Notes: generated by a model not told the origin, from the sequence alone. A stretch of DNA of 64,000 bases from Isoetes taiwanensis (GCA_021234155.1 JAJEKV010000010.1:14612463-14676462), one strand, 5' to 3'. Counted from the stretch's first letter, positions 22,541 through 33,092 are shown. Made by a program: numbers and translations.

Positions 22541-22984
22541 GCTCGAGTTAGTTTCGGAAGCCGATCGAAGCACCGGGAATAATTTGAATGTTGCCACCAT
22601 TTTCCAAAAAGGGGGTTCCTCGTCTCCTGATATTCATTTTCTCACCCTGGATATTTTCCTCCTTTGTTTTCACTTTTCCATTTCCGTGGAGCCTGTTTGG
22701 ATTCCTTGCTCCCAAAATGAATGGGCTGATTATCTTTCTCGCCTTCCTCAATCAGATGAGTTTGGCCTCGCACCTTGGTGTTTCTCATTATATTGATTCC
22801 TTGTGGGGCCCACATCATGTTGATCGTTTCGCCTCTCCCCTTAACCAGAAGCTCCCAGTTTATAATACTCTTTTATAATACTTTCGATTAGCATACCCAT
22901 ACCGCATTCCCCGATGCTTTATTGGCACATCTTTAACAATTTTTGTTTTCCTCCACCATCCTTAGCTCCCCTCCTTTTACACCA

Positions 22985-24180
22985 TGCGGCCGCGTGTCAT
23001 GCTCGTATTACTTTGGTGGTTCTACACTGGCTCCCTGGACCATGGTGGCCCCTGCTCTGGACGGGATCGATGTAGGCGTCCTTTATTAAGGATTTTATAT
23101 TTTTTGATGCATTTTCTTTGTTTTTGTTGGCCCATATATCAGCTCCCTTTACGGGGTGTCGACGTCATGTGGTTCTTTATGTTTTTCGTTGTCAATTGTG
23201 GTTTTATGTTGTCTTGTGGTAGCTACCTCTCGCTTACTTACCCCCCAGGAGGTCCCCTTGTTCCTTTCCACTTTACCTTTGGTGTTTTTCTCCCGTGCCC
23301 CATCCACCCTCATGGCTTACATGGCTATGTTCCGCCGCTTTGTTGCTTAGTGCCGTCTACATTACATTTCATATCTCCTACTTTCCCTTCATAATCCGCG
23401 GCCTTTTAGCCTCTCTTCATCATCTGGTATATCTTCCTCATGATTATATTGGCCTCGGCAGCAATATCCTTTTCATCAAATTTTCAACCTTCCATCCCTC
23501 ATTTGTTTTACCTTTCCGTCCTTGGCTCGTCAATCTACCTCTAAAAATCAGGCCCGCCTCCCACCCTTTCTTCCCCTTCTTCCTCAGCATGTACGCTCTA
23601 TTGTTCTCCATTTCTAGCATCCCATAGCCCCATTCCCCTCTCTGGCTCGCGCTGCCCTCGTCGTGCTTTCCTTTGCAGCTTTTTTGCGCATCTCCGAGGC
23701 CCTCGCACTCAATTGGCGCGATCTCTCCTTTTCCTTGTCTCATGTTGATATTTTTATCCGCCATTCCAAAAGAGACAAACTTGCCCGTGGTCATACGATT
23801 ACTTTAGCTCATTTGCCGTCGCTCGCATATCCCGTGACTATTCTCTAGTGTCTGATTTATACGGGTACTTATCATCTCCTCGATCCTCCTTCAGGCGACA
23901 CTCTTTTTCGTGCCTCTCCCTCCTCTCTGTGCCCCTTATCCTATCCGACTGCCCGCTTATGGTGGAGGAGTTGTCTTCTCGCTATCGGCTTGGATCCATC
24001 CCAATAAGGTACACATTACGCTCGTCATTGGCCAGAGCTCGGCAGTGACTCGAGGGGAGTTCCACATGATCTTTGCTTTCGTGCCCACGGTCGTTGAAAC
24101 GCCCCTTTCCTCCCACTCTCGCTACGTGCTTCGTGACCCGACTCAACACTTGGAGGTTTCAAGGCGGTTGGGCTTATAAC
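22985..24180 (+). pseudogene. Tyrosine recombinase of the DIRS-type element (copy 1)
   Basis: This enzyme integrates the element as a circle, without DDE chemistry. An N-terminal core-binding segment (RAPSTLMAYMAMFRRFV) is followed by an SS- and A-rich helical part. The catalytic domain start FLRISEALALNWRDL at about 23680-23725 contains the conserved first Arg (R-x-S-E). A stop replaces Trp at about 23350 (TGG to TAG), and several shifts follow. The last residues before the stop at about 24178 read GGWAYN in copy 2, which fits the end of the catalytic domain. I cannot confirm the HxxR motif or the nucleophile Tyr because of frame damage. Confidence 0.75.
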
Positions 24181-24205
24181 TAAGGAAGTTCCCCGGTAGT
24201 CGGCC

Positions 24206-24365
24206 GGTTTTGTGTCTCTTGCGAATTCCTTCCTAGAATCGCATCGATCCGAGCCCTCGAATCGCCATTCTGGGCAGGGATGAGCCATTATATAAGTGCA
24301 TTCCACATTCGAGACCAATTATCGACGTCTTCTCACAGCAACACTTCTTTCATTCCCATTGCTTC
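24206..24365 (+). repeat. Terminal repeats B1 and A2 at the 3' side (copy 1)
   Basis: B1 (TTTTGTGTCTCTTGCGAATT then CCTTCC) is directly followed by A2 (24238-24365), a 128-bp match to the left end at 16202 including the TATATAAG at 24289. The closing B2 present in copies 2 and 3 is deleted here. Confidence 0.75.
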
Positions 24366-24736
24366 CCTCCCTTCCCGCCCTGATTTGTTGGGGGCGCTCG
24401 TCTCTTTTTTCACATGTGTTTTTGTTCATACACTCTTTTATTGTTATCCAACCTTGGATATTGCTTGCTATAATAATGTTTTTTTACTTCGGGTTCATAT
24501 TCCAATGATATTTCTCAAGCCGTATTTGAGTTTCTTGCATGCAAGCATTTTTATAACTTTGTTTTTTCTTGTTGCACGCAGTTCTGGCAGCCCGAGTTCT
24601 ATATCAAATGATTTTTTACCGCATCATTGACCCTATCATTTTAGAAACGAAACTATGGCGATGCACTTACAGGATTTTACATGGGCGAGACCTTCAGCAT
24701 GGGCAAGATCTTCTAAGCTAATTGCTCTATTCTACG

Positions 24737-24915
24737 CGAAATGCTCCGATTTTCCCTCTGTTCTAAGTTAAAGGAAAAGAAAAATGCTCTGGTTTGTTGT
24801 CTTTGGCAGGGCCAGATTTGGCAGGGCCGAAAATGCTCTGATTTCTCCTCTGTTCTAAGTTCAAGGAAAAGAAAAATGCTCTGGTTTGTTGTCTTTGACA
24901 TGGCTAGATTTGTAA
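24737..24915. repeat. Two-copy tandem repeat, unit about 95 bp
   Basis: CTCTGTTCTAAGTT, then AAGGAAAAGAAAAATGCTCT and GGTTTGTTGTCTTTG, occurs twice in a row. The same doubling is in units 2 (34500-34660) and 3 (49148-49315). Confidence 0.85.
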
Positions 24916-25666
24916 GAAATGAAAATAGGAATTGGAGCTGGAGCAGGGGAAAAATCGGTTTACTAGTCATAGTAATTTGTTTACTGCGAAGTATCCAAAC
25001 GATTTAGCACAAAAATCTCAATAAAGATTATCATACAGATGAAATTTATTCACAAGAGACAGATGTATGTAATGAAACCTGTTTTTCACAAGAGATAGAT
25101 GTATGTAATGAAACACCATTAAAAAATGAACGCGGCAGGCTAAAAGCCGCCCGAGAATCGGGGGTACTCAACTTCCATTCCGGATTATTGGCAATGCCAC
25201 GTGTCAACAGGTAAATACACCATAGACAAAAAAAAAAAAAAAATCGACCATCCACGTTTCTATATTGGTTGCCTCTGCCTACTATTGTTCTAGAATCTGC
25301 GCTTTAAGTGCACAGAACTTGGCAAGCATACCCTAAGCAATTAAGTCAGGCCCAAATTTTTTTGTTTGCCGTGAATTTATGCCCTTAATATTGAGCAGGG
25401 AAGACTATAATGCATCAATGTTTGGAAATCGCAGATCTAGCTATATTGCCATTCCTTTTAGACAAAAAGTCCTCCCACTTTAACATGGCTAATAAATTTT
25501 TTTTAAGGTAGTATATGGGTAATAATTATATACATATCAAGACATATAGTAATTGCGAAAAATGAATGAAAAATCGACAAGTCAAAGCTTAAAAATGGAA
25601 AACAAAACTAGAAAATGAAAATAGAAGGGAAAAGGGCAAAGTACATAAAAATATATAGAATGCCAC

Positions 25667-25745
25667 GGTTCTATTCGCGATACCAATAGAACCGACATTC
25701 CTGGATAGGGCGCCCTTCCTCACCATTATTACCTATTTATATAAG
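25667..25745 (+). promoter_or_regulatory. Promoter-like block: inverted repeat followed by TATA
   Basis: Inverted 9-mers GGTTCTATT (25667-25675) and AATAGAACC (25685-25693) are followed by TATTTATATAAG (25734-25745) and a pyrimidine-rich leader. This is the same arrangement as the left terminal repeat of the DIRS-type element, so it could be the 5' end of a second, related element. The block is conserved in units 2 (about 35430-35505) and 3 (about 50070-50145). Confidence 0.5.
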
Positions 25746-26769
25746 CCTCCTTTCTCATTTCCGGGTCATCGGCGTTCTCTTGAGCTCTTTTGCATTCTTT
25801 TCTTATGAGCTCCACAACTTTTCAAAGCTTTTAAGCCCGAGTTCTTTCTACCCTAACTCCTATTGCATCTTCATCGATGCGATTCCTCCTCCCTTCCTTT
25901 TCAGATGTATTGGGCTTTTGATGATGGATGCTCTTGTAGTGATTCTTCCGGTGGTTTTTCCTTTTGGTGGTCTGGCTAGTGAATGGGTCCCTTTGCCCGG
26001 GTCTTTTCCGCTTGGTTTGTGATTCTTTTTTCCAAAGTTGGATCAAGCTGTGGGTCGTTTAGGCATTGTTTATGTTTTTCTTTTTTCCAGGGTTGTGATT
26101 AGGAGGTCCCTTTGCCATATTCGAATGGCTTGCTTAGTATTCTGTTTCTGAGGATGTTCTTGTGTTTTTCTGATTGACACTTTGTTAGTGTTTTTCCTTT
26201 GATTTTTCTGTTCCCCAGGATCCCTTTGCCTAAGTCGGTTCCCTTTGATGTGCCGGAGTTCGGCTTGGTTTTGGTTAGGATATCCATTGTACACGAAGTC
26301 GGTTTATGCTTCTTCATCTTAGTTTGTTCTGAAGCTTTAGGCGGTGGTTCGTATATTCCCTCTTTGCTTGCTTTACCCCATCTGCTTCGATTTTACAGAT
26401 GATGATCAGAGCTTTGGTTCTAGCTTTCATGTTAAACCCATTCAACCGACTCTAGGGCAGGTGGTCGAGGAATCTTGATGGCGCAGATTTTTTGAAACAA
26501 ACCTCAGTTGGAATCAGCGGGTTTTTTGTCGTCTGTTTACCTGCACCGACACTGCTTATGTAATCTTGGGGCATCCGGCTATTGGGGCTTATCCACTCAT
26601 TCCATTTTTTTCCTCATTTAAAGCTGCCAGAGCTGATCCGTCCTTAGCTTTCCATTGATTTGGCATTTTTGTTCCAGTCTTCTTCTTGATCCATAGTTAT
26701 CGGCTCCATTGTGGTTCTTTGTTTCTCACCTACGGCTAGGCTTGCTTCCAACCGCTTGGCGTATCTTCA

Positions 26770-27366
26770 CGCCCACTTTATTGGTTCCTGAATTGAGTCA
26801 ACATGCCAAGTTTAGTTCGCCTAAATTACCAGCCCAGGCGAACCCGGCGGATTCGCCCAGGCGAACCCACAGGGGACGTGGCATGGTGGTTCGCGGGCGC
26901 AATCGCAAACTGCGTATTTCTTCTTGGGTTCGGCTGGGCGAACCCAAACCCCGGTTAACTGACAGGCGGCAGGGATCGATGACGCGCAAGTGGGTGCTTT
27001 GGTCCAAAACCCCAAACCCCACGGGCTGGCGAACCCCAGGTCGAATCGGCAGGTCGTGTATCGCCAGAGTTTTCAAACGAAGGGCTCCCCGCCGGTCCGG
27101 CAGGGCGAACCCAGAAGCATGGCAGGGGCGGGGCAGACTCTTGGGGTTCGCAGCCACCAACACAAATGATGTGGGCGAGCTTCAGGATCTGGGAGATGGC
27201 CTAAAGGGCGGATGATCGGATCCAAGGGCCTTGTTTATCTGGATATTGGTTAGATCTGGGATCGGTTTTCGCAAATCGGACTTGTGATTTGCCAACAATT
27301 TGTGGTTCATACGGTCTCTGCCAAAACAACAGGTGTATGGACAATTGCAATTCTAGCAGCTGCATT
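26770..27366. mobile_element. MULE-2 left part, cut by the tandem junction (unit 1)
   Basis: It starts with CGCCCACTTTATTGG directly after GTATCTTCA (26761-26769). Its hairpins are mostly disrupted compared with unit 2 (for example TCCGGCAGGGCGAACCC where unit 2 has TTCGCTTGGGCGAACCC). It ends at 27366, where the gag sequence of unit 2 begins. Confidence 0.75.
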
Positions 27367-27709
27367 ACTCAATTATTGCACGAGCTTCAACGGCAAACCC
27401 ACGCTCAAGCACTCCGACATCGATGACCCAACAATTGTCGGGCTCGTGACCCAACTTGAGCACCTTCAACAGGATATTCGAGAACGAGCCGCTCGACCTA
27501 CCCCTTCTTTTGAGCGCGACTCCATGCGGCAATATTACGAGTTTGCTTCTGCTATGGACACCCGGTTTCGTTGGATTCATGGACGTCTAGCTATGTTGGG
27601 GGTCGCCATTCCAGACGATGTGCTGCAGATGGTGGAAGAAGGTAAGCATTTGGCGGACCAAGAAATGAAATTTGTCCTTATGGCTGACGAACGTCGCCTT
27701 GCAATTTAA
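27367..27709 (+). pseudogene. Gag-like ORF1, C-terminal half (copy 2)
   Basis: This lacks the Ser/Pro-rich N-terminal half because the tandem junction cuts gag here. The frame upstream (from 27284) comes from MULE-2 and is not gag. The conserved part is open: SFERDSMRQYYEFASAMDTR, then LQMVEEGKHLADQEMKFVLM and a stop after RRLAI. A coding-like tail continues in another frame after 27709, suggesting a shift. The intact Gln codon here (CAG at about 27624) is a stop (TAG) in copy 1. Confidence 0.7.
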
Positions 27710-27949
27710 TGAGTCCCCCAGTTTGAATTTTTCTTCTGACGAACCCAAAACCCCGCAGACACACCATCTGGCCCTTCCTCCGACAGCGTTGCCCCCGCCT
27801 TCGTCTTCTTGAGCTAATTTGGTTTTTTGTCCGTTCTTCACTACGGGTTGTATTTCCTTCTGATTATCAATAAAGGATGTTGTTTTTTAGGACGGCTCTT
27901 TTCTTGCAGATTGTCAAGTTTTTACCTCTCCTTTACCCCATCTCCCCTT

Positions 27950-28880
27950 TGATCCTGTTGTTCTTGATATCCACTATGCCACCTTGTCTGTCCGTGGGCG
28001 TCTCTTTGCGTCTTTACCTTTTTGGCACTCTATCTCTGCAAATTCTCTCGTCTTGTCTTGGATCCAACAAGGTTATGCTCCCCCTTGGGCTCATGGACCT
28101 CCACCTCAATCCTTTCTTCGCCCGAATCTTTCCTCTCTCTCGTCACATATTCCTTTTGCCCGTTCTGCCATTCGCGATCTTTTTAAGTTCGTCTTTGTCA
28201 TGCAAGTCCCGCCATGTCCTTTTTTCTGCTCGGCCCTAGGCGTTGTGCCCAAACCACAAGCTCTGTTTGATTTTGGATTTACGCTATCTTAACTCTTTTT
28301 TATCTGTTCCTTTTTTTCGTTATGAATCTCTTTCCAATGCTTTGGCTGTTCTTCAACCATACTGATTTCCTTTTTACTTTGGATTTGAAATCTGGTTACC
28401 ATCATGTCCACATCTGGCCTCCTCATCACACTTTTCTGGGTTTTCAGTTTGACCACCAAATTTTTATCTTTACTATGCTGCCTTTTGGCCTGGCCTCTGC
28501 TCCCATTGTCTTTACCAAATTGATGTGCCCGTTGGTCCGGCATTGGCGAGCTTCCAGTATTCGCTGCACACCTTATATGGATGATTTCCTTTTTAACACT
28601 CAGCATGATCCTAGTTCCCTTCAGCATCGCATCATTTCTGATTTGCAATCTGCTGGATTTCTCATTGCTTGGCCTAAATGCTGCCTCCGTTTGTCTCACC
28701 GCACCATTTTCCTTGGGTTTCTCCTTGATGCTTCTGCCATGGTTATTTGCTTATCTTCCAAGAAATTAGCCAAGTTTTTTCAACTCTCCTTTTCCTTCTC
28801 TCCTCCTCACATCTTACATCACGTCACCTCATCAAATTCTTGGGTTTTCTCCAGTCCCCCCTTATCTCCACTTTAATGTT
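27950..28880 (+). pseudogene. Reverse transcriptase of the DIRS-type element (copy 2)
   Basis: This is the best-preserved RT of the window along with copy 3. One frame (28322-28876) runs from the LDLKSGYHH motif through TMLPFGLASAP to Tyr-Met-Asp-Asp (28574-28585) and beyond. The N-terminal part (PPQSFLRPNLSSLS, then VPKPQ) is in another frame, separated by two shifts near 28255 and 28365. The minus-strand frame over the same bases (28289-28699) is a shadow. Confidence 0.85.
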
Positions 28881-29230
28881 CTTTTCCTATTCGCCTTATT
28901 AAACCTTCCACTGGGCTGCCCCTATTTCTTTATCCTCTTTAGCTCGTCTGGAAATTGTGTTATGGGAATCCATCGCCTCTTCTCTCTGAGCTTTTGCCCC
29001 ATTTTCCCACCAGGCGTCCGTCGGCGGGTACTAGGCTTTGGCTTTTGACGTTTTTTTTTTTTTTTTGGGGCTACTTCTCCCAGCCGACCAGCTTGACTTT
29101 GTTGGCCTTTTTTCTGAGTCTGAGCTTTCTCGTTCCTCCACTTGGCATGAGCTCTTAACTTTCTTTCAAATCTTGCGCTCGGCCTTGCCTTTTCTCCATG
29201 CTCGCCTAGTCACTGTTTGCGGGGATAATT

Positions 29231-30530
29231 CGCCCACTTTATTGGCTCCAGAAACTATCTTGTCATACCAAGCGGGTTCGCCCAGGCGAATTCAAAAAGT
29301 CGCCAGCGAACCCTTTGGATTACCAGGCAAACCCGCAAAATGGCGTGGCGGGGCGTCATGGTGGGATGCTGCGTGGCATTGCTACCAGGTTTGCCCAAGC
29401 GAACCCAAACCCGGGTTACTCAGGCGTGTGGCAGGCGGATGGCCTGGCCGATGGCATTGATTAGTGCCCTACCGGGTTTGCCCAAGCGAACCCACCGGCG
29501 GGCCAACGCATGGCGGGTGTCGTTACCGGATGGCAGATCGCAGCGCTCCGCAAGCATGGAGGCTATTACCACCAAAATTTTTACAGAGCTATTACCACCA
29601 AAATTTTTACAAGGCTCTCGCAGTTGAAGCAGGCTGGATCGTTGAACCAGATGGCACTACCTATAGAGGACCGGTATGGATCAATCAAAATTTAGTTCGG
29701 TTCCTTTCTCTTTTGTCAAATTCTGCAGCGGTCTTTTCATTTGGATCACGCAAAATTTTGTTTCATTTTGATTACTGTCATTTTCAGTTTGATTGCTGTT
29801 CTTTTTTTCGTATGTATGATTTTCTTAATGGTTTTTTTTTTTGCGGGGATCTCGGAGATATAGGTCTCCATAGCCATTCTTCACTCCGGCGATCTGTAAC
29901 CACGGGCGATTAACATGGTCGCTAACTAACGCTAGAACCGCATCAATAACCGGAAGCGGGGAGTAATTTAGGCGGATTCGGTATCCTTGCCGAAGTTTAA
30001 TTTTGGATCAACACTTGAAACTGCAGGGAGGAGATTGTTCTACCACAAAGATCGCCCGGGCATATGGGTGCCCAATCAAATAATTCTTCCATCAATATCC
30101 TCCAAACTGCAGCGTTTTCTTCACCTTTTCAATCTCCGACTTCGTCAGAAGGGGCCCCTCCACGATTGAATATGAACAATCCATACATGAATCCAGGTTC
30201 GATCTTTGCCTGCGGACCTTCTGACAGGGACTCGATGCTGAAGGAACACCCTGGAGCAATGGGTTCGCTGGCGAATTCCGGCAGCAACAATAATGAATGC
30301 TCGCCATCCGCTTTGCCATCCGCCCCAACGTCCAAGAACCGGGTTTGGGGTTAAGTTGGCATGAACCCGTAGCAATGCCACGCAGGCATCCGGCCCCCGG
30401 CGCCCGCCCACGTCATTTCGCGGGGTTCGCTGGCAAGCGAATCCGACGGGTTCGCTTTGGGCAATTTAAAGGGTTCGCTTGGGCGAACCGGTTATACTTC
30501 GAGTTAGTTTCGGGAGCCGATCGAAGCACC
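29231..30530. mobile_element. MULE-1 with captured BZR1-type exon (unit 2)
   Basis: Perfect 10-bp flanks GGGGATAATT lie at 29221-29230 and 30531-30540. The ends pair as GGCTCCAGAAACTA (left) with GGCTCCCGAAACTA (inverse of right), which is clearer than in unit 1. Hairpin arms lie at 29276-29500 and about 30410-30490, though several hairpins are damaged here. Confidence 0.8.
29544..29673 (+). pseudogene. Captured BZR1-type exon fragment (unit 2)
   Basis: This has the same ITTKIFT and ALAVEAGWIVEPDGTTYR segments as at 21581, with the same 26-bp duplication and the same donor GTATGG at 29674. It is nearly identical to unit 1 in the exon, so the damage predates the tandem duplication. Confidence 0.7.
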
Positions 30531-31115
30531 GGGGATAATTTGAATGTTGCCACCATTTTCCAAAAAGGGGGTTCCTCGTCTCCTGATATTCATTTTCTCA
30601 CCCTGGATATTTTCCTCCTTTGTTTTCACTTTTCCATTTCCGTGGAGCCTGTTTGGATTCCTTGCTCCCAAAATGAATGGGCTGATTATCTTTCTCGCCT
30701 TGCTCAATCAGATGAGTTTGGCCTCGCACCTTGGTGTTTCTCATTATATTGATTCCTTGTGGGGCCCACATCATGTTGATCGTTTCGCCTCTCCCCTTAA
30801 CCAGAAGCTCCCAGTTTATAATACTCTTTTATAATACTTGATTCGCATACCCGCACCGCATTCCCCCTGATGCTTTATTGGCACATCTTTAACAATTTTT
30901 GTTTTCCTCCACCATCCTTAGCTCCCCTCCTTTTACACCATGCGGCCGCGTGTCATGCTCGTATTACTTTGGTGGTTCTACATCGCTCCACTCGGACCAT
31001 GGTGGCCCCCTCGCCCTGGGGCCGGATCGGCGTAGGGCGTCCTTTATTAAGGATTTTATATTTTTGATGCATTTTCTTTGTTTTGTTGGCCCATATATCA
31101 GCTCCCTTTTGACCG

Positions 31116-32146
31116 GTGTCGCGGCGTCATGTGGCTCTTTATGTTTTCGTTGTCAATTTAATTAACGGTTTTATGTTGTCTTGTGGTAGCTACCTCTCCA
31201 TTTACTTACCCCCGGGAGGTCCCTTGTTCCTTTCCACTTTACCTTTGGTGTTTTCCTCCCGTGCCCCATCCACCCTCATGGCTTACATGGCTATGTTCCG
31301 CCGCTTTGTTGCTTGGTGCCGTCTACATTACGTTTCATATCTCCCTACTTCCCCCTTCATCGTCATTGGCCTTTTTAAGCCTCTCTTCATCATCACGGTA
31401 TGTCTTCCTCATCGATTACTTGCCTCCGGCGGCAATATCCTTTTTTCATCAAATTTTCAACCTTCCATCCCTCGCTGTTTTACCTTTACCGTCCTTGGCT
31501 CGTCAATCTACCTCTCGTCGGGCCCGCCTCCCCACACCTTTCTTCCCCTTCTTCCTCAGCATGTACGCTCTATTGTTCTCCATTTCTAGCATCCCATAGC
31601 CCCATTCCCCTCTCTGGCTCGCGCTGCCCTCGTCGTGCTTTCGCTTTGCGACTTTTTTAGCATCTCAGGGCCCTTGCACTCAATTGGTGCGATCTCTCCT
31701 TTTCCTTGTCTCATGTTGATATTTTTATCGCCATTCCAAAAGAGACAAACTTGCGGATGGTCATCACGATTACTTTAGCTCATTTGCCGTCGCTCGCATA
31801 TCCCGTGACTATTCTCTAGTGTCTGATTTATACGGGTACTTATCATCTCCTCGATCCTCCTTCAGGCGACACTCTTTTTCGTGCCTCTCCCTCCTCTCTG
31901 TGCCCCTTATCCTATCCGACTGCCCGCTTATGGTGGAGGAGTTGTCTTCTCGCTATCGGCTTGGATCCATCCCAATAAGGTACACATTCTGCTCGTCGCG
32001 GCGGAGCCTCGGCAGCTGCGGCTCGGGGAGTTCCACATGATGCTGCTCGTGCCCACAGTCGTTGGCGCCCCTCTTCCTCCCACTCTCGCTACGTGCTTCG
32101 TGACCCGACTCAACACTTGGAGGTTTCAAGGCGGTTGGGCTTATAA
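31116..32146 (+). pseudogene. Tyrosine recombinase of the DIRS-type element (copy 2)
   Basis: The core-binding part (RAPSTLMAYMAMFRRFVAWC) is open in 31116-31589, with Trp kept where copy 1 has a stop. The R-x-S-E segment at about 31650 is damaged (the codons for LRISEAL are altered by small deletions). The C-terminal region runs to a stop at about 32150 after NTWRFQGGWAYN. The catalytic Tyr cannot be confirmed. Confidence 0.7.
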
Positions 32147-32172
32147 CTAAGGAAGTTCCCCGGTAGTCGGCC

Positions 32173-33092
32173 GTTTTGTGTCTCTTGCGAATTCCTTCCC
32201 AGAATCGCATCGATCCGAGCCCTCGAATCGCCATTCTGGGCAGGGATGAGCCATTATATAAGTGCATTCCACATTCGAGACCAATTATCGACGTCTTCTC
32301 ACAGCAACACTTCTTTCATTCCCATTGCTTCCCTCCCTTCCCTACGATTTGTTTGTTGGGGGCGCTCGTCTCTTTTTTCACATGTGTTTTTGTTCATACA
32401 CTCTTTTATTGTTATCCAACCTTGGGTATTGCTTGCTATAATAATGTTTTCTTTTTCATCGTATCATGCCGCATTATTCTCCACCTGCGGCTGATGCTGT
32501 TTATTTCCACCTTGAGGGTGACGCACATTTCTTTTAGCATGGTCGTTCTTCCACCCGTTGGGTGATGCTTTTCTCCACTCTACGGGTGATGCTATCTCCT
32601 CTTTTTGCTATGTATTGTTGTTTTCATATGTCCTCATCGCTCACATCATTTTTGGGTGCTTGTTGTTGTGCAGCTTGCCGCATCACTGCCATGCACGTTT
32701 TGGTTCTCTTTAACCATTCACGGATGTTTTCTCGGTGTTCTCTGTTTTGCTTGCAGGTATTACGCCATCTCGCAGGGTTCATTCCATTTTGCATTCACCA
32801 TCGACACACCTCCTTCGATTCTCCAGGCAACACATTCAAGGTTGTTGGCGACCATTTCTCATTAAAGTTTTCCTCGAAAACCCAAAAGGGCGGGGTTTTT
32901 TATCCCGATGAGAAGTTGTCGCCACTACCCTTCTATACTGCCTGTGCACATTTCTCCTTTACGGGGTAGCTCGATATTGTTCTTATGGTCAGCTCCCCAT
33001 CTCTATTATTCAAACATTGTATACTGCTACTGTGATGAATGACAAGCCTATCTAGACCGGTTTTGTGTCTCTTCCGAGTCCCTTCCCAGAAT
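32173..33092 (+). repeat. Split terminal repeats B1-A2-B2 (copy 2)
   Basis: B1 (32173-32205) and B2 (33060-33092) share TTTTGTGTCTCTT and CCTTCCCAGAAT. A2 starts at 32204 and matches the left end of the element for 128 bp. The remaining 730 bp between A2 and B2 contain T-rich short frames and a TTGCAG-like acceptor near 32757, with no recognised gene. The order A1...B1-A2-B2 is the split-direct-repeat layout known for Ngaro/PAT-type elements. Confidence 0.65.

Larger units (their letters stand above)
21257..22574. mobile_element. MULE-1 with hairpin arms and captured BZR1-type exon (unit 1)
   Basis: The left end CGCCCACTTTATTGGCTCC (then AGAAAC) and the inverse of the right end (GGTGCTTCGATCGGCTTCC then GAAAC) form imperfect terminal inverted repeats. 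Flanks are GGGGATAATT (21247-21256) and a mutated GGGAATAATT (22575-22584). The left arm (21300-21530) holds five hairpin-type repeats and the right arm (22300-22540) further ones, including a full one at about 22515-22534. It has no transposase. The 10-bp duplication points to the Mutator superfamily. Confidence 0.75.
20930..22880 (+). pseudogene. RNase H of the DIRS-type element, split by a MULE (copy 1)
   Basis: The 5' half (20930-21256) carries SSTWHELLTFFQILR and ends in GDN. The 3' half (22575-22880) resumes with NLNVATIFQKGGSSS, then WIPCSQNEWADYLSR and the WGPHHVDRFAS segment typical of the end of DIRS-type RNase H. The two halves join exactly once the 1.3-kb MULE and one copy of its 10-bp target duplication are removed, so the MULE inserted into a working domain. 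The insertion is shared by all three copies and so predates the tandem duplication. Confidence 0.85.
16202..24484 (+). mobile_element. DIRS/Ngaro-type tyrosine-recombinase retrotransposon, most complete copy
   Basis: In order: a terminal repeat with TATA box (16202-16329), a long pyrimidine-rich leader, gag, reverse transcriptase, RNase H (interrupted by a MULE at 21257-22574), tyrosine recombinase, and a second terminal repeat (24206-24365). Having a tyrosine recombinase in place of a DDE integrase, and no protease, defines the DIRS/Ngaro/PAT order. All frames carry stops or shifts. The right end is cut: a deletion of about 1.77 kb relative to copies 2 and 3 removed the final repeat and some flank at 24484/24485. 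Confidence 0.85.
24485..26769. other. 3' flank segment F (unit 1), no intact gene
   Basis: This sequence lies beyond the retrotransposon and was carried along in the tandem duplication. It recurs at 34240-36544 and at 44150-51185 (split by the LINE). It holds a tandem repeat (24737-24915), AT-rich sequence, a TATA-type promoter-like block at 25667-25745 and a pyrimidine-rich stretch after it. Frames such as 25780-26022 are open by composition and I do not call them genes. Confidence 0.55.
19363..27366 (+). repeat. Tandem unit 1 (8.0 kb, contains a 1.77-kb deletion)
   Basis: The unit starts within gag at ACTCAATTATTGCACGAGC, runs through RT, RNase H, recombinase, terminal repeats and 3' flank, and ends inside MULE-2. 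The same gag start follows directly at 27367. By eye, identity to units 2 and 3 is above 90 percent outside scattered block differences. Confidence 0.9.
29038..30835 (+). pseudogene. RNase H of the DIRS-type element, split by a MULE (copy 2)
   Basis: The 5' half ends in GDN at 29230, with the SSTWHELLTFF segment open from 29038. The 3' half restarts at 30531 with NLNVATIF and runs open through WADYLSR and the VDRFAS region to about 30835, in two frames. The Mutator-like insert occupies 29231-30530. An RNase H of this kind removes RNA from the RNA/DNA hybrid during reverse transcription; with the insert it cannot be made unless the insert is spliced, for which I see no suitable ends. Confidence 0.85.

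Noticed and set aside
21257-22574. Reading the RNase H insert as a spliceosomal intron
   Set aside because: The junctions have no GT...AG, and the insert is flanked by an exact 10-bp duplication and inverted ends, which indicates transposition.
16202-24484. Interpretation as an LTR (Ty3 or Copia) retrotransposon
   Set aside because: There is no protease or DDE integrase, the terminal repeats are split rather than simple LTRs, and the RNase H and recombinase are DIRS-type.
25831-26317. Lys/Arg-rich minus-strand frames in segment F
   Set aside because: They are the purine-rich complement of a T/C-rich leader. Repetition in units 2 and 3 reflects duplication only.
28289-28699. Minus-strand 136-codon frame over the RT region (also at 38079-38489)
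   Set aside because: It is a shadow of the RT coding strand, with no motif of its own.
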